NCBI RefSeq assembly: GCF_023149035.1
Contig: NZ_JAHXMY010000002.1
Coordinates: forward strand, 434,001 to 498,000
DNA length: 64,000 nucleotides
Origin: Microbacterium sp. EYE_78
GTDB lineage: Bacteria > Actinomycetota > Actinomycetes > Actinomycetales > Microbacteriaceae
Direction of reading: 5' to 3'
Shown: positions 16,167-24,302 of the stretch, piece after piece
How the letters are laid out: each line of letters opens with the position of its first letter
Numbering within the stretch: position 1 is the stretch's first letter
Program-made: the position numbers and the translations under genes
The notes under the pieces: model-generated
Databases searched by the model: none
What the model was told of the DNA's origin: nothing
What the model saw: the letters and a program-made list of their open reading frames with translations, nothing else

Positions 16167-17898
16167 GATCGAGCGCCTCCCGTTCACGAAAAGCGCTGCG
16201 GATGCGTGGGCGCAAGCCGACGAGCGTCGACGCAACTGGCCGGTCGTTTATGTGCTCGATGGTGCGGGTAAGGCCGGTACCTCCTCGGTGTATGTGGGTG
16301 AGACCGTCAATGCAGGATCCCGGATGCGGCAACACCTCGCGAGTCCCTCGAAAGCGAACTTCCGCCAGGTACGGGTGGTCTTCGATGAGACGTTCAACAA
16401 GTCCGCGTGCCTCGACCTCGAATCGCATCTGATCAGATGGCTGGCCGGCGACGGTCAGTTCGAAGTCGCGAACGGCAACGAGGGGATCGTCGACGCTCGC
16501 TACTACGAGCGCGAGATCTATCGCGAGAGCTTTGCCGACATCTTCGAGCAGCTCCGCTCCGAGGGCTTATTCCGCCAGACCATCCCCGAGATCGAGAACA
16601 GCGACCTCTTCAAGCTGTCGCCGTTCAAGGTGCTCACTCCTGAGCAGGCCAGCGCCGTAGAGAACATCCTCGAGGGTCTTTTCCAGGACCTCGCTGTCGG
16701 AGGGACCTCGACGAGTGTGATCGAAGGACACCCCGGCACGGGCAAGACGATCGTCGCGATCTATCTCATGAAGCTTCTGGCAGACATTCGCGACTACGAC
16801 TCTGCGGTCGACTTCGAGCCCGATTCGGTATTCGCCGAGCACTTCGTTCCCGAGAACCGAGAATTGCTCCGTGACCTTCGCATCGGGATCGTTGTGCCGC
16901 AGCAGTCGCTTCGTGAGTCGATCAAGCGGGTCTTCCGGAAGACGCCGAAGCTAAGCCAGGCGCAGGTGCTCACGCCGTTCGATGTAGGGGCGTCGGCTGA
17001 GGAGTGGGACATCCTGCTCGTCGACGAAACGCACCGGCTCAACCAGCGTGCGAACCAGTCGTCTGGGGTGAACAACAAGCGGTTCTCGATCATCAACCAG
17101 GACCTGTTCGGCGCGGACGATCTGTCGAAGACTCAGCTCGACTGGGTACGCGCGAAGAGCCGCCATCAGATCTTCTTGCTTGATGCTGAGCAGACGGTGC
17201 GGCCTGCTGATCTACCGCTTGCCACACTTCGCGGGATCCTCGAGCGCGCGAGAGCGGACAACCGGGCTTTTCACTTGATGACCCAGATGCGGGTCGCCGC
17301 GGGATCGGACTACGTAGCGGGCATCCGTGCTCTGCTTCGTGGCGAGCCGTCGCCGGGTGGGTTGCGTGGTCTCGGAGACTACGACCTGCGCTTCTTCGAC
17401 GACCTCGGCGAGATGCGTCGCCAGATCCATGCCAGGAACGAGGAGCACGGCCTCGCCCGACTTCTCGCCGGATACGCGTGGAAGTGGCGGAGCCGAAAGG
17501 ACCGATCTGCGTTCGACATCGAGATTGACGACGTCCAACTGCGGTGGAACAGCACCGACAAGGACTGGATCAACCAGCCGACATCAGTTAACGAGGTCGG
17601 CTCCATCCACACGGTGCAGGGTTACGACCTGAACTATGCGGGTGTGATCATCGGTCCCGACCTTCGGTTCGACACGGTGAGCGGACGGCTTGTCGTTGAT
17701 CGCGCGTCGTATCACGACACCAAAGGCAAGGAGAACAACAAGCAGCTCGGCGTCGTCTACTCCGATGACGACCTGCTGACGTTCATCCGCAACATCTACG
17801 GGGTCCTGCTCACGCGCGGGATCCTCGGAACGTACATCTACGTCTGCGACCCGGCCCTGCGCGAGTATCTGAGGGCGCACATGCCTGTCAGCGAGTGA
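16153..17898 (+). CDS. GIY-YIG nuclease fused to DUF2075 ATPase/helicase
   Basis: A 581-residue fusion. Residues ~30-110 are a GIY-YIG-type nuclease (VVYVLDG, then SSVYVGETVNAGSRMRQHL). The rest is a DUF2075 P-loop ATPase related to helicases: Walker A GHPGTGKT at 192-199, Walker B LLVDETHRL with D291 and E292, QLDWVRAKSRHQIFLLDAEQTVR (sensor region) and late motifs SIHTVQGYDLNYAGVIIG typical of superfamily 1. It probably couples ATP use on nucleic acid to cutting. The overlap with a MazG-like gene is a recurring arrangement that I associate with defence islands, though no phenotype is known to me. Confidence 0.85.
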   Translation: MTPFEIERLPFTKSAADAWAQADERRRNWPVVYVLDGAGKAGTSSVYVGETVNAGSRMRQHLASPSKANFRQVRVVFDETFNKSACLDLESHLIRWLAGDGQFEVANGNEGIVDARYYEREIYRESFADIFEQLRSEGLFRQTIPEIENSDLFKLSPFKVLTPEQASAVENILEGLFQDLAVGGTSTSVIEGHPGTGKTIVAIYLMKLLADIRDYDSAVDFEPDSVFAEHFVPENRELLRDLRIGIVVPQQSLRESIKRVFRKTPKLSQAQVLTPFDVGASAEEWDILLVDETHRLNQRANQSSGVNNKRFSIINQDLFGADDLSKTQLDWVRAKSRHQIFLLDAEQTVRPADLPLATLRGILERARADNRAFHLMTQMRVAAGSDYVAGIRALLRGEPSPGGLRGLGDYDLRFFDDLGEMRRQIHARNEEHGLARLLAGYAWKWRSRKDRSAFDIEIDDVQLRWNSTDKDWINQPTSVNEVGSIHTVQGYDLNYAGVIIGPDLRFDTVSGRLVVDRASYHDTKGKENNKQLGVVYSDDDLLTFIRNIYGVLLTRGILGTYIYVCDPALREYLRAHMPVSE

Positions 17899-17913
17899 CC
17901 GGGCGGTCGTCTC

Positions 17914-18729
17914 TCACTCGCAGGTCTCGAACACATACGCCGGATCGTCCGGCGTGACGAGATCCCGATCACGCAGCACAACGGATGCCGGTGTGTCCGG
18001 GTCGGCGCAGACCTCGTCCCACGGGCGGGGGAGGTTGTCGGCGTACTCGATGGCGAGGACGTGATCTCCGTAGACCTCGGTGTAGGCGGAGCACTCCTCG
18101 TAGGCCGCGCACTCCTCGACGACGGCGAAGTCGAAGCCGGCGCGCGAGTGAAGGAGGGAGGCATCCTCGGCGGCGTTCTTCTGCCCGGCCGCGAGTCCGA
18201 CGTCGTGCGCGGTGTCGACGAGCAAGGTCGCGAGGTTGAGCGCGTCGTCGCGGCTGAGGGCGCCGTCGGTGCGGGTGTAGGTGTCGAGGTTGTCGAACTC
18301 GACGGCGTCGAACCCGTCGGATGCGCAATCGCGGATCCACGGCCCGACGATCTTCGCGATCTCGTCCGCCTTGCGGGTGTCGAGGATGACCTCGTCCGGC
18401 CAGTCCGGGTCGATGACCGGCTCGTCGTCGTCATCGCGGAGCAGGAGGTCGTCGGGCCAGGTGTCGAGCTCGCCCGGCTGCGTCTGGAAGCCGTTGACGT
18501 AGCAGACGGAGTAGAGGTCATTGACGGATGCTGCGGTCCGGTCGCGAGCCACGATCTCGACACCTTTGGTTGGGTCGTAGGCGCCGCCGAGCTGATAGTC
18601 GAGCTGGGCGCCGACGGGCGGCAGCTGCGGTCCGGCGGGCGGGTCGTGCGGAGGCTGCGACTGGCCGGCGCATCCGGTGAGGAGCAACGCGGTCGAGGCG
18701 AGCAGGGGAAGTGCGCGCCGGACGGTCAT
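17914..18729 (-). CDS. GH114-like glycoside hydrolase lipoprotein
   Basis: A 271-residue exported lipoprotein with lipobox LLTGC at residues ~16-20. The mature part matches the endo-alpha-1,4-polygalactosaminidase (GH114, TIM-barrel) family: LDYQLGGAYDP, YSVCYVNGFQTQPGE, VILDTRKADEIAKIV, DGFDAVEFDNLD with the catalytic acidic residues, and LAAGQKNAAED. It likely cleaves a galactosamine-containing polysaccharide outside the cell. It converges with the DUF2075 gene with 15 bases between the stops. Confidence 0.85.
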   Translation of the reverse strand: MTVRRALPLLASTALLLTGCAGQSQPPHDPPAGPQLPPVGAQLDYQLGGAYDPTKGVEIVARDRTAASVNDLYSVCYVNGFQTQPGELDTWPDDLLLRDDDDEPVIDPDWPDEVILDTRKADEIAKIVGPWIRDCASDGFDAVEFDNLDTYTRTDGALSRDDALNLATLLVDTAHDVGLAAGQKNAAEDASLLHSRAGFDFAVVEECAAYEECSAYTEVYGDHVLAIEYADNLPRPWDEVCADPDTPASVVLRDRDLVTPDDPAYVFETCE

Positions 18730-18776
18730 GTCGCGAACCTATCGGACGCCGGGGGATCGGTAGACTCGACGGGCCA

Positions 18777-18848
18777 GCCTCTGTAGCTCAATGGAAGAGC
18801 AGTTCCGTCCTAAGGAAACGGTTGGGGGTTCGAGTCCCTCCAGGGGCA
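18777..18848 (+). tRNA. tRNA-Arg (anticodon CCU)
   Basis: The 72 bases fold as a full cloverleaf: acceptor gcctctg/caggggc, D stem gctc/gagc, anticodon stem with loop gtcctaa (anticodon CCT at its centre), five-base variable loop and T stem with loop ttcgagt. The first anticodon-stem pair (G27-A43) is a mismatch. CCA is not encoded. A TAGACT box lies at 18761-18766, about ten bases upstream, as the -10 element. The low-GC island with two reverse transcriptases starts right after it. Confidence 0.95.
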
Positions 18849-19462
18849 CTCTGGATTGGTCTGACCAAGAACTTGTCTAGGCGCGATCAGGCAAATGGGG
18901 TTTTTGTCGGCGTTATGTGACCTTCAGGCGGCTTGGTCGAGCGTCATGGCGCGACGGGTAGCGAGTTTCGGGCACAGCGGAAGCTTCGATCAATCTGCTC
19001 ACCAGTACTGAGGTCGGGCCTACCGCGTCTGAGATCCAGGCGGCAGCGCAACCAACGGCATGGCGTGGTTTGGTCGCGTCGCGACGTCGTCCAGATAGTC
19101 CTCGAAGAGGTCGGTCCGAGTGCTCCATCGATCTAGCTCTCGGTCCCCGGGGCGAGACTGCGGCATATCGCTTGCCGCGCCGCGCGCAGCCGCGCACTCG
19201 TACTCGCCCAGGCGAATTTTGCTCGCTTCCTCGCTGCCGTGATTCTCGCTAGCTTTTGTCTATAGGTCGAGTTCAAGGCCGCAAATAAGCCGACGTCTGG
19301 CAGTCGATGTTCGAGTCCGCGCCAGCGGCAGTGGCAAACGAATCCTGCTGCTCGGTGCGGCTACTGTTTTGTTACGAACCTGGGTGTGCCGGTTGCTTAG
19401 CGGGCGCCTCGATCACGGGAGCTGGCCGGTCGGCTCAGCGCGATACGGAGTTGAACAACAGC
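18849..19462 (+). other. non-coding stretch between tRNA-Arg and the reverse-transcriptase operon
   Basis: About 610 bases without a convincing gene. G+C is lower than in flanking genes. I see no integrase, no repeat of the tRNA 3' end and no ACACAC tract. The last 156 bases are open in frame with the first reverse transcriptase and could extend it, but their content (cysteine-rich, no conserved start) is not protein-like. The stretch should hold the operon promoter; a tgtctatagg box near 19257-19266 could be part of it. Confidence 0.5.
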
Positions 19463-20842
19463 GTGGACGCGGCACCTTATACACTTCGCAGCTTCGTTCA
19501 GCTTGCCGAGCGGGAGAACCGACGAGGCAAGGACATCAGCCGGCTGGATCCCGCAGTCGGACGTGCGACGCGAGCGATGCGGATAGCACGCAAGCAGTTT
19601 TTTGCGGCGGCCGCGAATCATGACCGTGCGGATCCCGCCCGCGTCACGCTTCGCGACGAGTATCGCGCGTTGAGACTGCAGTTGAGAGCCAGCCGCGATC
19701 AAGCAGTTGAGTCTGCCTTGCGAGGTGCGCTTGTCTCGTTCGAAGAGAAGCTCACGCGCGACGAGTTCAGGTTCGGGCTCACAGTTGGTCCAGTTGTGGG
19801 AGGCAAAGCCACCTATCAAATTGACCGGTCTCTTGACGTCTTCTACCCAGCGAAGCAGGCAGCGGAATCAATCCGGGCCACGGCATCTGTCACCGTTTCA
19901 AGTCGCAACAGCATCGTCCGCGCGCTCCAGTCAGCTCTCGAAAAGTCGTACGAACACGCGGTGATGAAGCTCGATATCGAGGCCTTCTTCGAGTCAATTC
20001 CTCACTCGGCTCTTCTAGAACGGCTGTCGAGGTTCTCGAACCTCGACAGCGTGAGCATGGGTCTCACGCGACAGTTGCTCGTTGAGTTCGAAGCAGTGAC
20101 CGGGGTGAAGTCGGGACTGCCGCGCGGGGTAGGGATGAGTTCCCACCTCGCCGAGTTGTACATGACCGACTTCGACTCGATCCTCAAAACTCACCCTGGC
20201 GTGCTGTTCTACGCGAGATACGTGGACGACGTCGTCATCGTGACCGACAGCGCTCAGGCTCTCTCGCAGGTCAAGGATTCGGTGCTGAGGACGCTGACGG
20301 GTCTCCAACTGAAACCAAATACGACGAAGACGTACAACGTCGTCGCTGATGGGAAGGGTGACTACCCAACCGGGACGGTTGTGGAGTATCTGGGGTACAC
20401 GTTCGCGAGGATCGACGGGAAACTTCGCACGGGGCTCACGGATAGGCGAAAAGCTCGGCGCGTACGGCGGCTCGAACTCGCGCTGGAGGCGTGGTTGGCA
20501 TCGGCTCCGAACGCGGTTTGGCCGAACCACGGGCACAACGGGATGCTTCTCGATCGCATTCGTTACCTCGCAGGAAACACCAGGCTCCTCAACTCGAAGA
20601 GCAACGTGGCGATCGGACTCTATTTCTCGAACAGCGCGCTCGACGACGGCGGTGCGGAACTCGTTGAACTGGACCAATTCCTAGAGGCCTTTATGGTTCA
20701 GCATGCGTCCAAGATGCCTGCCAGGATGCGTGAGAGGATGGGGGAGATCTCGTTTGTGAATATGTTTACGAGCCGGCCGTTCCTGCGCTTCTCTCAGAAG
20801 CGAGTGGAACAAATCGTTAGTGTGTGGGACGGGGTATCCTGA
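19463..20842 (+). CDS. drt3a: antiviral reverse transcriptase Drt3a-like (UG3 type)
   Basis: A 459-residue reverse transcriptase. Motifs in order: VMKLDIEAFFESIP with D171 (motif A), GLPRGVGMSSHLAELYM (motif B), FYARYVDDVVIV with YVDD at 253-256 (motif C), LQLKPNTTKTY (motif D) and VEYLGYTF (motif E). The opening YTLRSFVQLAERENRRGKDI fits the N-terminus of group UG3 proteins. A second, distinct reverse transcriptase follows with a one-base overlap, the arrangement of DRT type 3. The GTG at 19463 is chosen because GGAG lies 12 bases upstream and conserved sequence starts here; an ATG at 19307 would add 52 unlikely residues. Low G+C suggests transfer. Confidence 0.8.
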   Translation: MDAAPYTLRSFVQLAERENRRGKDISRLDPAVGRATRAMRIARKQFFAAAANHDRADPARVTLRDEYRALRLQLRASRDQAVESALRGALVSFEEKLTRDEFRFGLTVGPVVGGKATYQIDRSLDVFYPAKQAAESIRATASVTVSSRNSIVRALQSALEKSYEHAVMKLDIEAFFESIPHSALLERLSRFSNLDSVSMGLTRQLLVEFEAVTGVKSGLPRGVGMSSHLAELYMTDFDSILKTHPGVLFYARYVDDVVIVTDSAQALSQVKDSVLRTLTGLQLKPNTTKTYNVVADGKGDYPTGTVVEYLGYTFARIDGKLRTGLTDRRKARRVRRLELALEAWLASAPNAVWPNHGHNGMLLDRIRYLAGNTRLLNSKSNVAIGLYFSNSALDDGGAELVELDQFLEAFMVQHASKMPARMRERMGEISFVNMFTSRPFLRFSQKRVEQIVSVWDGVS

Positions 20843-22884
20843 TGGGTCATTCGAGGGCAACCCGGGATCCCCTCCGCGCCCTTACATCGGAGATCCTGCC
20901 TTACGAGGTGCCGATACCTTTCGACGTGACGCGACTGTATAGGTTTCTGCGGGGTCTCAAGTTCACGTGGATAGGGGCTCATCAGTTCTCTGTTCTTGAT
21001 TCCCGATTGGGACTGGCGGAAAAGCAGTGGCTTGCGCTCATCTTTGATCCGATCAAACTCGGTGCCGGCACACTCCGCGGCGGTCGCCGAGAATTCCGAC
21101 TCACTGACGGCGGGACGAAGTGCGATCTGCGGTATCCGTTCAAGTTCCGGTCGCGGAGGAACAATGGGAAGTCTCGCGTTCTGTCGGTGCCCCACCCGCA
21201 CTCGATGCTGCAGATGGCATCTTTCGTCCACGAAAACCGCGATTCCATCCTGTATTACACAAATCGCAGCGGCTTCTCTATTCGGCATCCGCACAGGGTC
21301 GCTCGCGTTCAAGTAAGACCCGAGTCAGTGTTCGATGGTCCCTGGGATCGCGAATCGTACGGGTTCGAGCAGTCAGATCTCGAGTACGAACACGTGTCTT
21401 CGTACTTCAGTTATCGCAAGTACAACAACATCAACCGCTTCTACTCGTCGCCTGAGTTCCAAGCTTGCGAGCGCAAGTTTCCGCATCTCATGCGGGCTGA
21501 TGTGGCAAAGTGCTTTGACAGCGTTTACACCCACACGGTCTCCTGGGTAACTAACGGAATATACGCAAGTAAGCATATGCAGCGCGAGACAAAGAATACT
21601 TTCGGTGGCCGGTTCGACCATTTGATGCAGTACCTGAATTATGCGGAGACAAGCGGGATAATCATCGGCCCTGAATTGTCCCGCGTGTTCGCCGAAATAA
21701 TTCTTCAAGAGGTAGATGTTCGAGTAGAAAGAGAGATGGCAAACGTAGATCTCGTTCGGGGCTCGCATTACGAAATCATGCGGTATGTGGATGACTACTT
21801 CGTGTTCTTGGCCGACCCCCACAAGGCGCTCGTAGCGGAGGAGATCATCGCAACTCAACTGGCTTCGTTCAAGTTGCATCTCAATGAACAGAAGCAGCGC
21901 CACTTTGATACACCCCTCCAATCGCATATGTCTGTCGCCAAGGTGCGTATCCGTGAGGATCTCAAGCGTCGCACTGTCTACGAGAGCGCTGGCCAGGTTC
22001 CGCAGGCTGCGGGGACCCTCTTTTTTTCATCGCGCAAGGCCATCCTGGATTACAAGGCGCTGTTGATTGACACAGGTCTCGAGCACGGCGAGCTCGCTAA
22101 CTCCTACCTTTACGAGCTTGGACGACGACGAGACAAGACGGTTCGGCGGTTTCGGAAGCAACTGGACGAAGCTATCCGGAATGAAGACCCGGGCGTCATC
22201 GATGCAGCTCGACGCCAGTTCGTCAACTACCTCATCGCGGTTCTCGACGTGGGCCTCTTCATCTACTCAGGTGCACCGTCGGTGTCGCACAGCGTCAAGC
22301 TGACTCGTATGGTGGCGGCTTCGATGGGAGAACTCGAAGTCGGAGGGTTTGGAGCGCTCGACAAGCTTCAGTTCCGGGATCGCGTCCGACGCGAACTCGT
22401 CGCCCAGCTGACGGCCGTTCACGATGAAGCATCATTCGGGGCGCACACTCTGCTCCTGATTGACTGCCTACTCTTTGTGGAGCCTGAGATACCGGAAACG
22501 ATCTTGCTATCGCTACTAGAGCGACGGGGGCGGAGCATTGAGGATCTGGACGCGTTTGGGGTTCTCACCATGCTGCGCCGATTCATGGATCCTGAGAGTC
22601 TGAGCCCAATGAAGACTCAGCTCCTGGACCGCGCCCAAAGGCTGATCGAGTACGGGATGCAAAGCCGCGACGGAGAGACGGCTCGCGCATTACTGCTACT
22701 CAGCTTGCCAACGTTCCCCGGTGCGACCCCAGCGCAGATCGCTAAAGCGATGGGTGATGGCTATTCGAGAGATGCGGTTCGTCGCATGACGCGGAGTCGA
22801 CGCGATCCCTCAATGTTCTCCTGGAACGCAAGCGAGAACTACTACGAGCGGCTGCTACTAAAGTCGGCACAATCCGTATACTGA
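20842..22884 (+). CDS. drt3b: antiviral reverse transcriptase Drt3b-like (UG8 type)
   Basis: A 680-residue reverse transcriptase with an extended C-terminal helical region. Motif A is LMRADVAKCFDSVYTHTV with D220, motif B is GIIIGPELSRVFAEIILQEVD, motif C is MRYVDDYFVFL with YVDD at 315-318, and ASFKLHLNEQKQRHF fits motif D. Residues ~430-680 have no clear fold but are helix-rich. Start ATG overlaps the stop of the first RT (TGATG), so the two are made together. Pairing of UG3 and UG8 RTs defines DRT type 3, a phage-defence system that also needs a non-coding RNA. Confidence 0.8.
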   Translation: MGHSRATRDPLRALTSEILPYEVPIPFDVTRLYRFLRGLKFTWIGAHQFSVLDSRLGLAEKQWLALIFDPIKLGAGTLRGGRREFRLTDGGTKCDLRYPFKFRSRRNNGKSRVLSVPHPHSMLQMASFVHENRDSILYYTNRSGFSIRHPHRVARVQVRPESVFDGPWDRESYGFEQSDLEYEHVSSYFSYRKYNNINRFYSSPEFQACERKFPHLMRADVAKCFDSVYTHTVSWVTNGIYASKHMQRETKNTFGGRFDHLMQYLNYAETSGIIIGPELSRVFAEIILQEVDVRVEREMANVDLVRGSHYEIMRYVDDYFVFLADPHKALVAEEIIATQLASFKLHLNEQKQRHFDTPLQSHMSVAKVRIREDLKRRTVYESAGQVPQAAGTLFFSSRKAILDYKALLIDTGLEHGELANSYLYELGRRRDKTVRRFRKQLDEAIRNEDPGVIDAARRQFVNYLIAVLDVGLFIYSGAPSVSHSVKLTRMVAASMGELEVGGFGALDKLQFRDRVRRELVAQLTAVHDEASFGAHTLLLIDCLLFVEPEIPETILLSLLERRGRSIEDLDAFGVLTMLRRFMDPESLSPMKTQLLDRAQRLIEYGMQSRDGETARALLLLSLPTFPGATPAQIAKAMGDGYSRDAVRRMTRSRRDPSMFSWNASENYYERLLLKSAQSVY

Positions 22885-23012
22885 TGTAGCAGCCATGGCG
22901 CGAATCGGGGTCTTTCGACTTCCATCACACACGGGCGCATGGGGGCGAGCGCCATCGAACCCCCACCACTTCCCTCTAGATCCCGATCGGGGGGCCCGCG
23001 CTCGCGGGCGCT
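22885..23012 (+). ncRNA. candidate DRT3 non-coding RNA with ACACAC tract
   Basis: Directly downstream of the second RT gene is a structured, non-protein-like segment. A 9-bp stem, atcggggtc (22904-22912) with gatcccgat (22979-22987, one G-T pair), closes a domain that exposes ACACAC at 22927-22932, followed at once by a 5-bp hairpin ggcgc/gcgcc (22934-22938 and 22949-22953). A strong 6-bp hairpin gcccgc/gcgggc with four-base loop (22994-22999, 23004-23009) could end the RNA. I recall reports that the DRT3 RNA carries an ACACAC template for the first RT. The ends given are approximate and expression is inferred. Confidence 0.55.
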
Positions 23013-23163
23013 CTATCTTCGGGGCGGCCAGGCACGAAGGCCTCTCCGAAAGCTTCCACCGTCGCGTGCTGTGGAACCGTAGTGTCAACTTGGTCAAGCT
23101 CGGCTGAGACGCGGCATCCATTAGCCTGACATTCACACGGCGCGACGAGCAGGGGAGGCGAGC

Positions 23164-23433
23164 ATGATCCAAGACTTCTTGCATGTCGTGCTCGAGGTCC
23201 TCGGACTCGTCGTCGATCCCTCGATGAGCGGAGCCGCTCTCACCGTCGCACTGCTCGCGCTTGCCGTCCTCACACTCGCGCTCCTCGCGACCACGCGCCA
23301 CGCAGCCACCCGCGGCTCCACCCCGCATCCCACCCGCCGTATCGAACTCACGGCGCCGCTCGCGCAGAGCGACCCCGATGCGACGGGACACGTCCGCCGT
23401 CGCGGGCCCGGTCAGGTGACTGCGGCCGCGTAG
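23164..23433 (+). CDS. small membrane protein, DUF6412-like
   Basis: An 89-residue protein with one strong membrane helix (about residues 22-45, ALTVALLALAVLTLALLA) and a basic, Thr/Pro-rich tail. It has GGGGAGG six bases before the ATG. Peptides like this stand next to a second yidC in many Microbacteriaceae, as here, where yidC starts 84 bases downstream; I link it to DUF6412 from memory. A role in membrane insertion is inference from context. Confidence 0.75.
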   Translation: MIQDFLHVVLEVLGLVVDPSMSGAALTVALLALAVLTLALLATTRHAATRGSTPHPTRRIELTAPLAQSDPDATGHVRRRGPGQVTAAA

Positions 23434-23517
23434 CGTCGAACCGTCCGGGCACCGTGTGCCCCGGCATCCCTTCGCGGCCGATCAGCCGACCCTGATCGCT
23501 CCGACGAACGGAACCCC

Positions 23518-24240
23518 GTGGACATCACCACCCTGCCTGTCATCTCCACCCTGCTCGACCTCACCTCCCGCGGCCTCCTCGGCCTGACCTCGCTCCTCAC
23601 CCCCTGGACGGGAGCGTTCGCCGGCGCGCTCGCCATCGTGCTCGTGACCCTCGTGGTGCGGGCAGCGCTGATCCCCGCCGGCATCGCTCAAGCCAGAGCA
23701 GACCAGGCACGGATGCGGCTCGCGCCGCGGCTGCGCGAGATCCAGACCCGATACCGCGGCGACCGGGAACGCCTGCAACGCGAGACGATGGAGCTCTACC
23801 GCTCCGAGAACGTGTCGCCGTTCGCCAGCTGCCTGCCGATCCTCGTCCAGGCGCCGATCGTCGGCCTGCTGTACTCCGTGTTCATCCACCCGAACCTCGC
23901 CGGGCACGCCAACGAGCTGCTGTCGCAGACGCTGCTCGGCGTTCCGCTCGGGACGAGCCTGGTCCACGCCGTGTCGACCGGAACCGCCGGCCTCGCGACC
24001 TGGCTGGTGATCGGATGCCTCGTGCTCGCGATCGCGACGGTGGGGGAGATCACACGGCGGGCGTTTCGGATCACGCCGGCGGAAAGGGTGCCGGGGGTTC
24101 CGGTGGCGATGCTCGGGGCTCTGCAGTTCATGACCGCGGTGGTGGCGGTGTTCGTGCCGCTCGCGGCGGGGATCTACCTGCTGACGACGGTGACGTGGAC
24201 GCTGGGGCAGCGGCTCGTGCTCAGGCGGGTTTACGGGTGA
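23518..24240 (+). CDS. yidC: YidC/Oxa1-type membrane insertase (short paralogue)
   Basis: A 240-residue five-helix insertase without the large periplasmic domain, as in Gram-positive YidC/SpoIIIJ. The first core helix carries the arginine in LVTLVVRAALIPAGIAQARADQARM, followed by the cytoplasmic hairpin RLREIQTRYRGDRERLQRETMELYRSE, and FASCLPILVQAPIVGLLYSVF. It starts at GTG 23518. It is shorter than housekeeping YidC and is probably an accessory copy. Its 3' half (23833-24240) is repeated at 25586-26005 beyond an inserted gene. Confidence 0.85.
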   Translation: MDITTLPVISTLLDLTSRGLLGLTSLLTPWTGAFAGALAIVLVTLVVRAALIPAGIAQARADQARMRLAPRLREIQTRYRGDRERLQRETMELYRSENVSPFASCLPILVQAPIVGLLYSVFIHPNLAGHANELLSQTLLGVPLGTSLVHAVSTGTAGLATWLVIGCLVLAIATVGEITRRAFRITPAERVPGVPVAMLGALQFMTAVVAVFVPLAAGIYLLTTVTWTLGQRLVLRRVYG

Positions 24241-24302
24241 GACGGCTGCTGACTGCTCGACGAGGGCTGGCTGCTCGTGAGTATGCGCTCGTTGCTGTTG
24301 CC

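Noticed and set aside
22895..23107. Possible 70-residue protein downstream of the second RT gene
   Set aside because: The composition is not protein-like, there is no ribosome binding site, and the same bases form stems around ACACAC, so a non-coding RNA is the better reading.
18777..23163. Attachment-site repeat of the tRNA-Arg 3' end at the right side of the island
   Set aside because: I compared the tRNA end (ggttcgagtccctccagggg) with the sequence up to the DUF6412 gene by eye and found no convincing copy.
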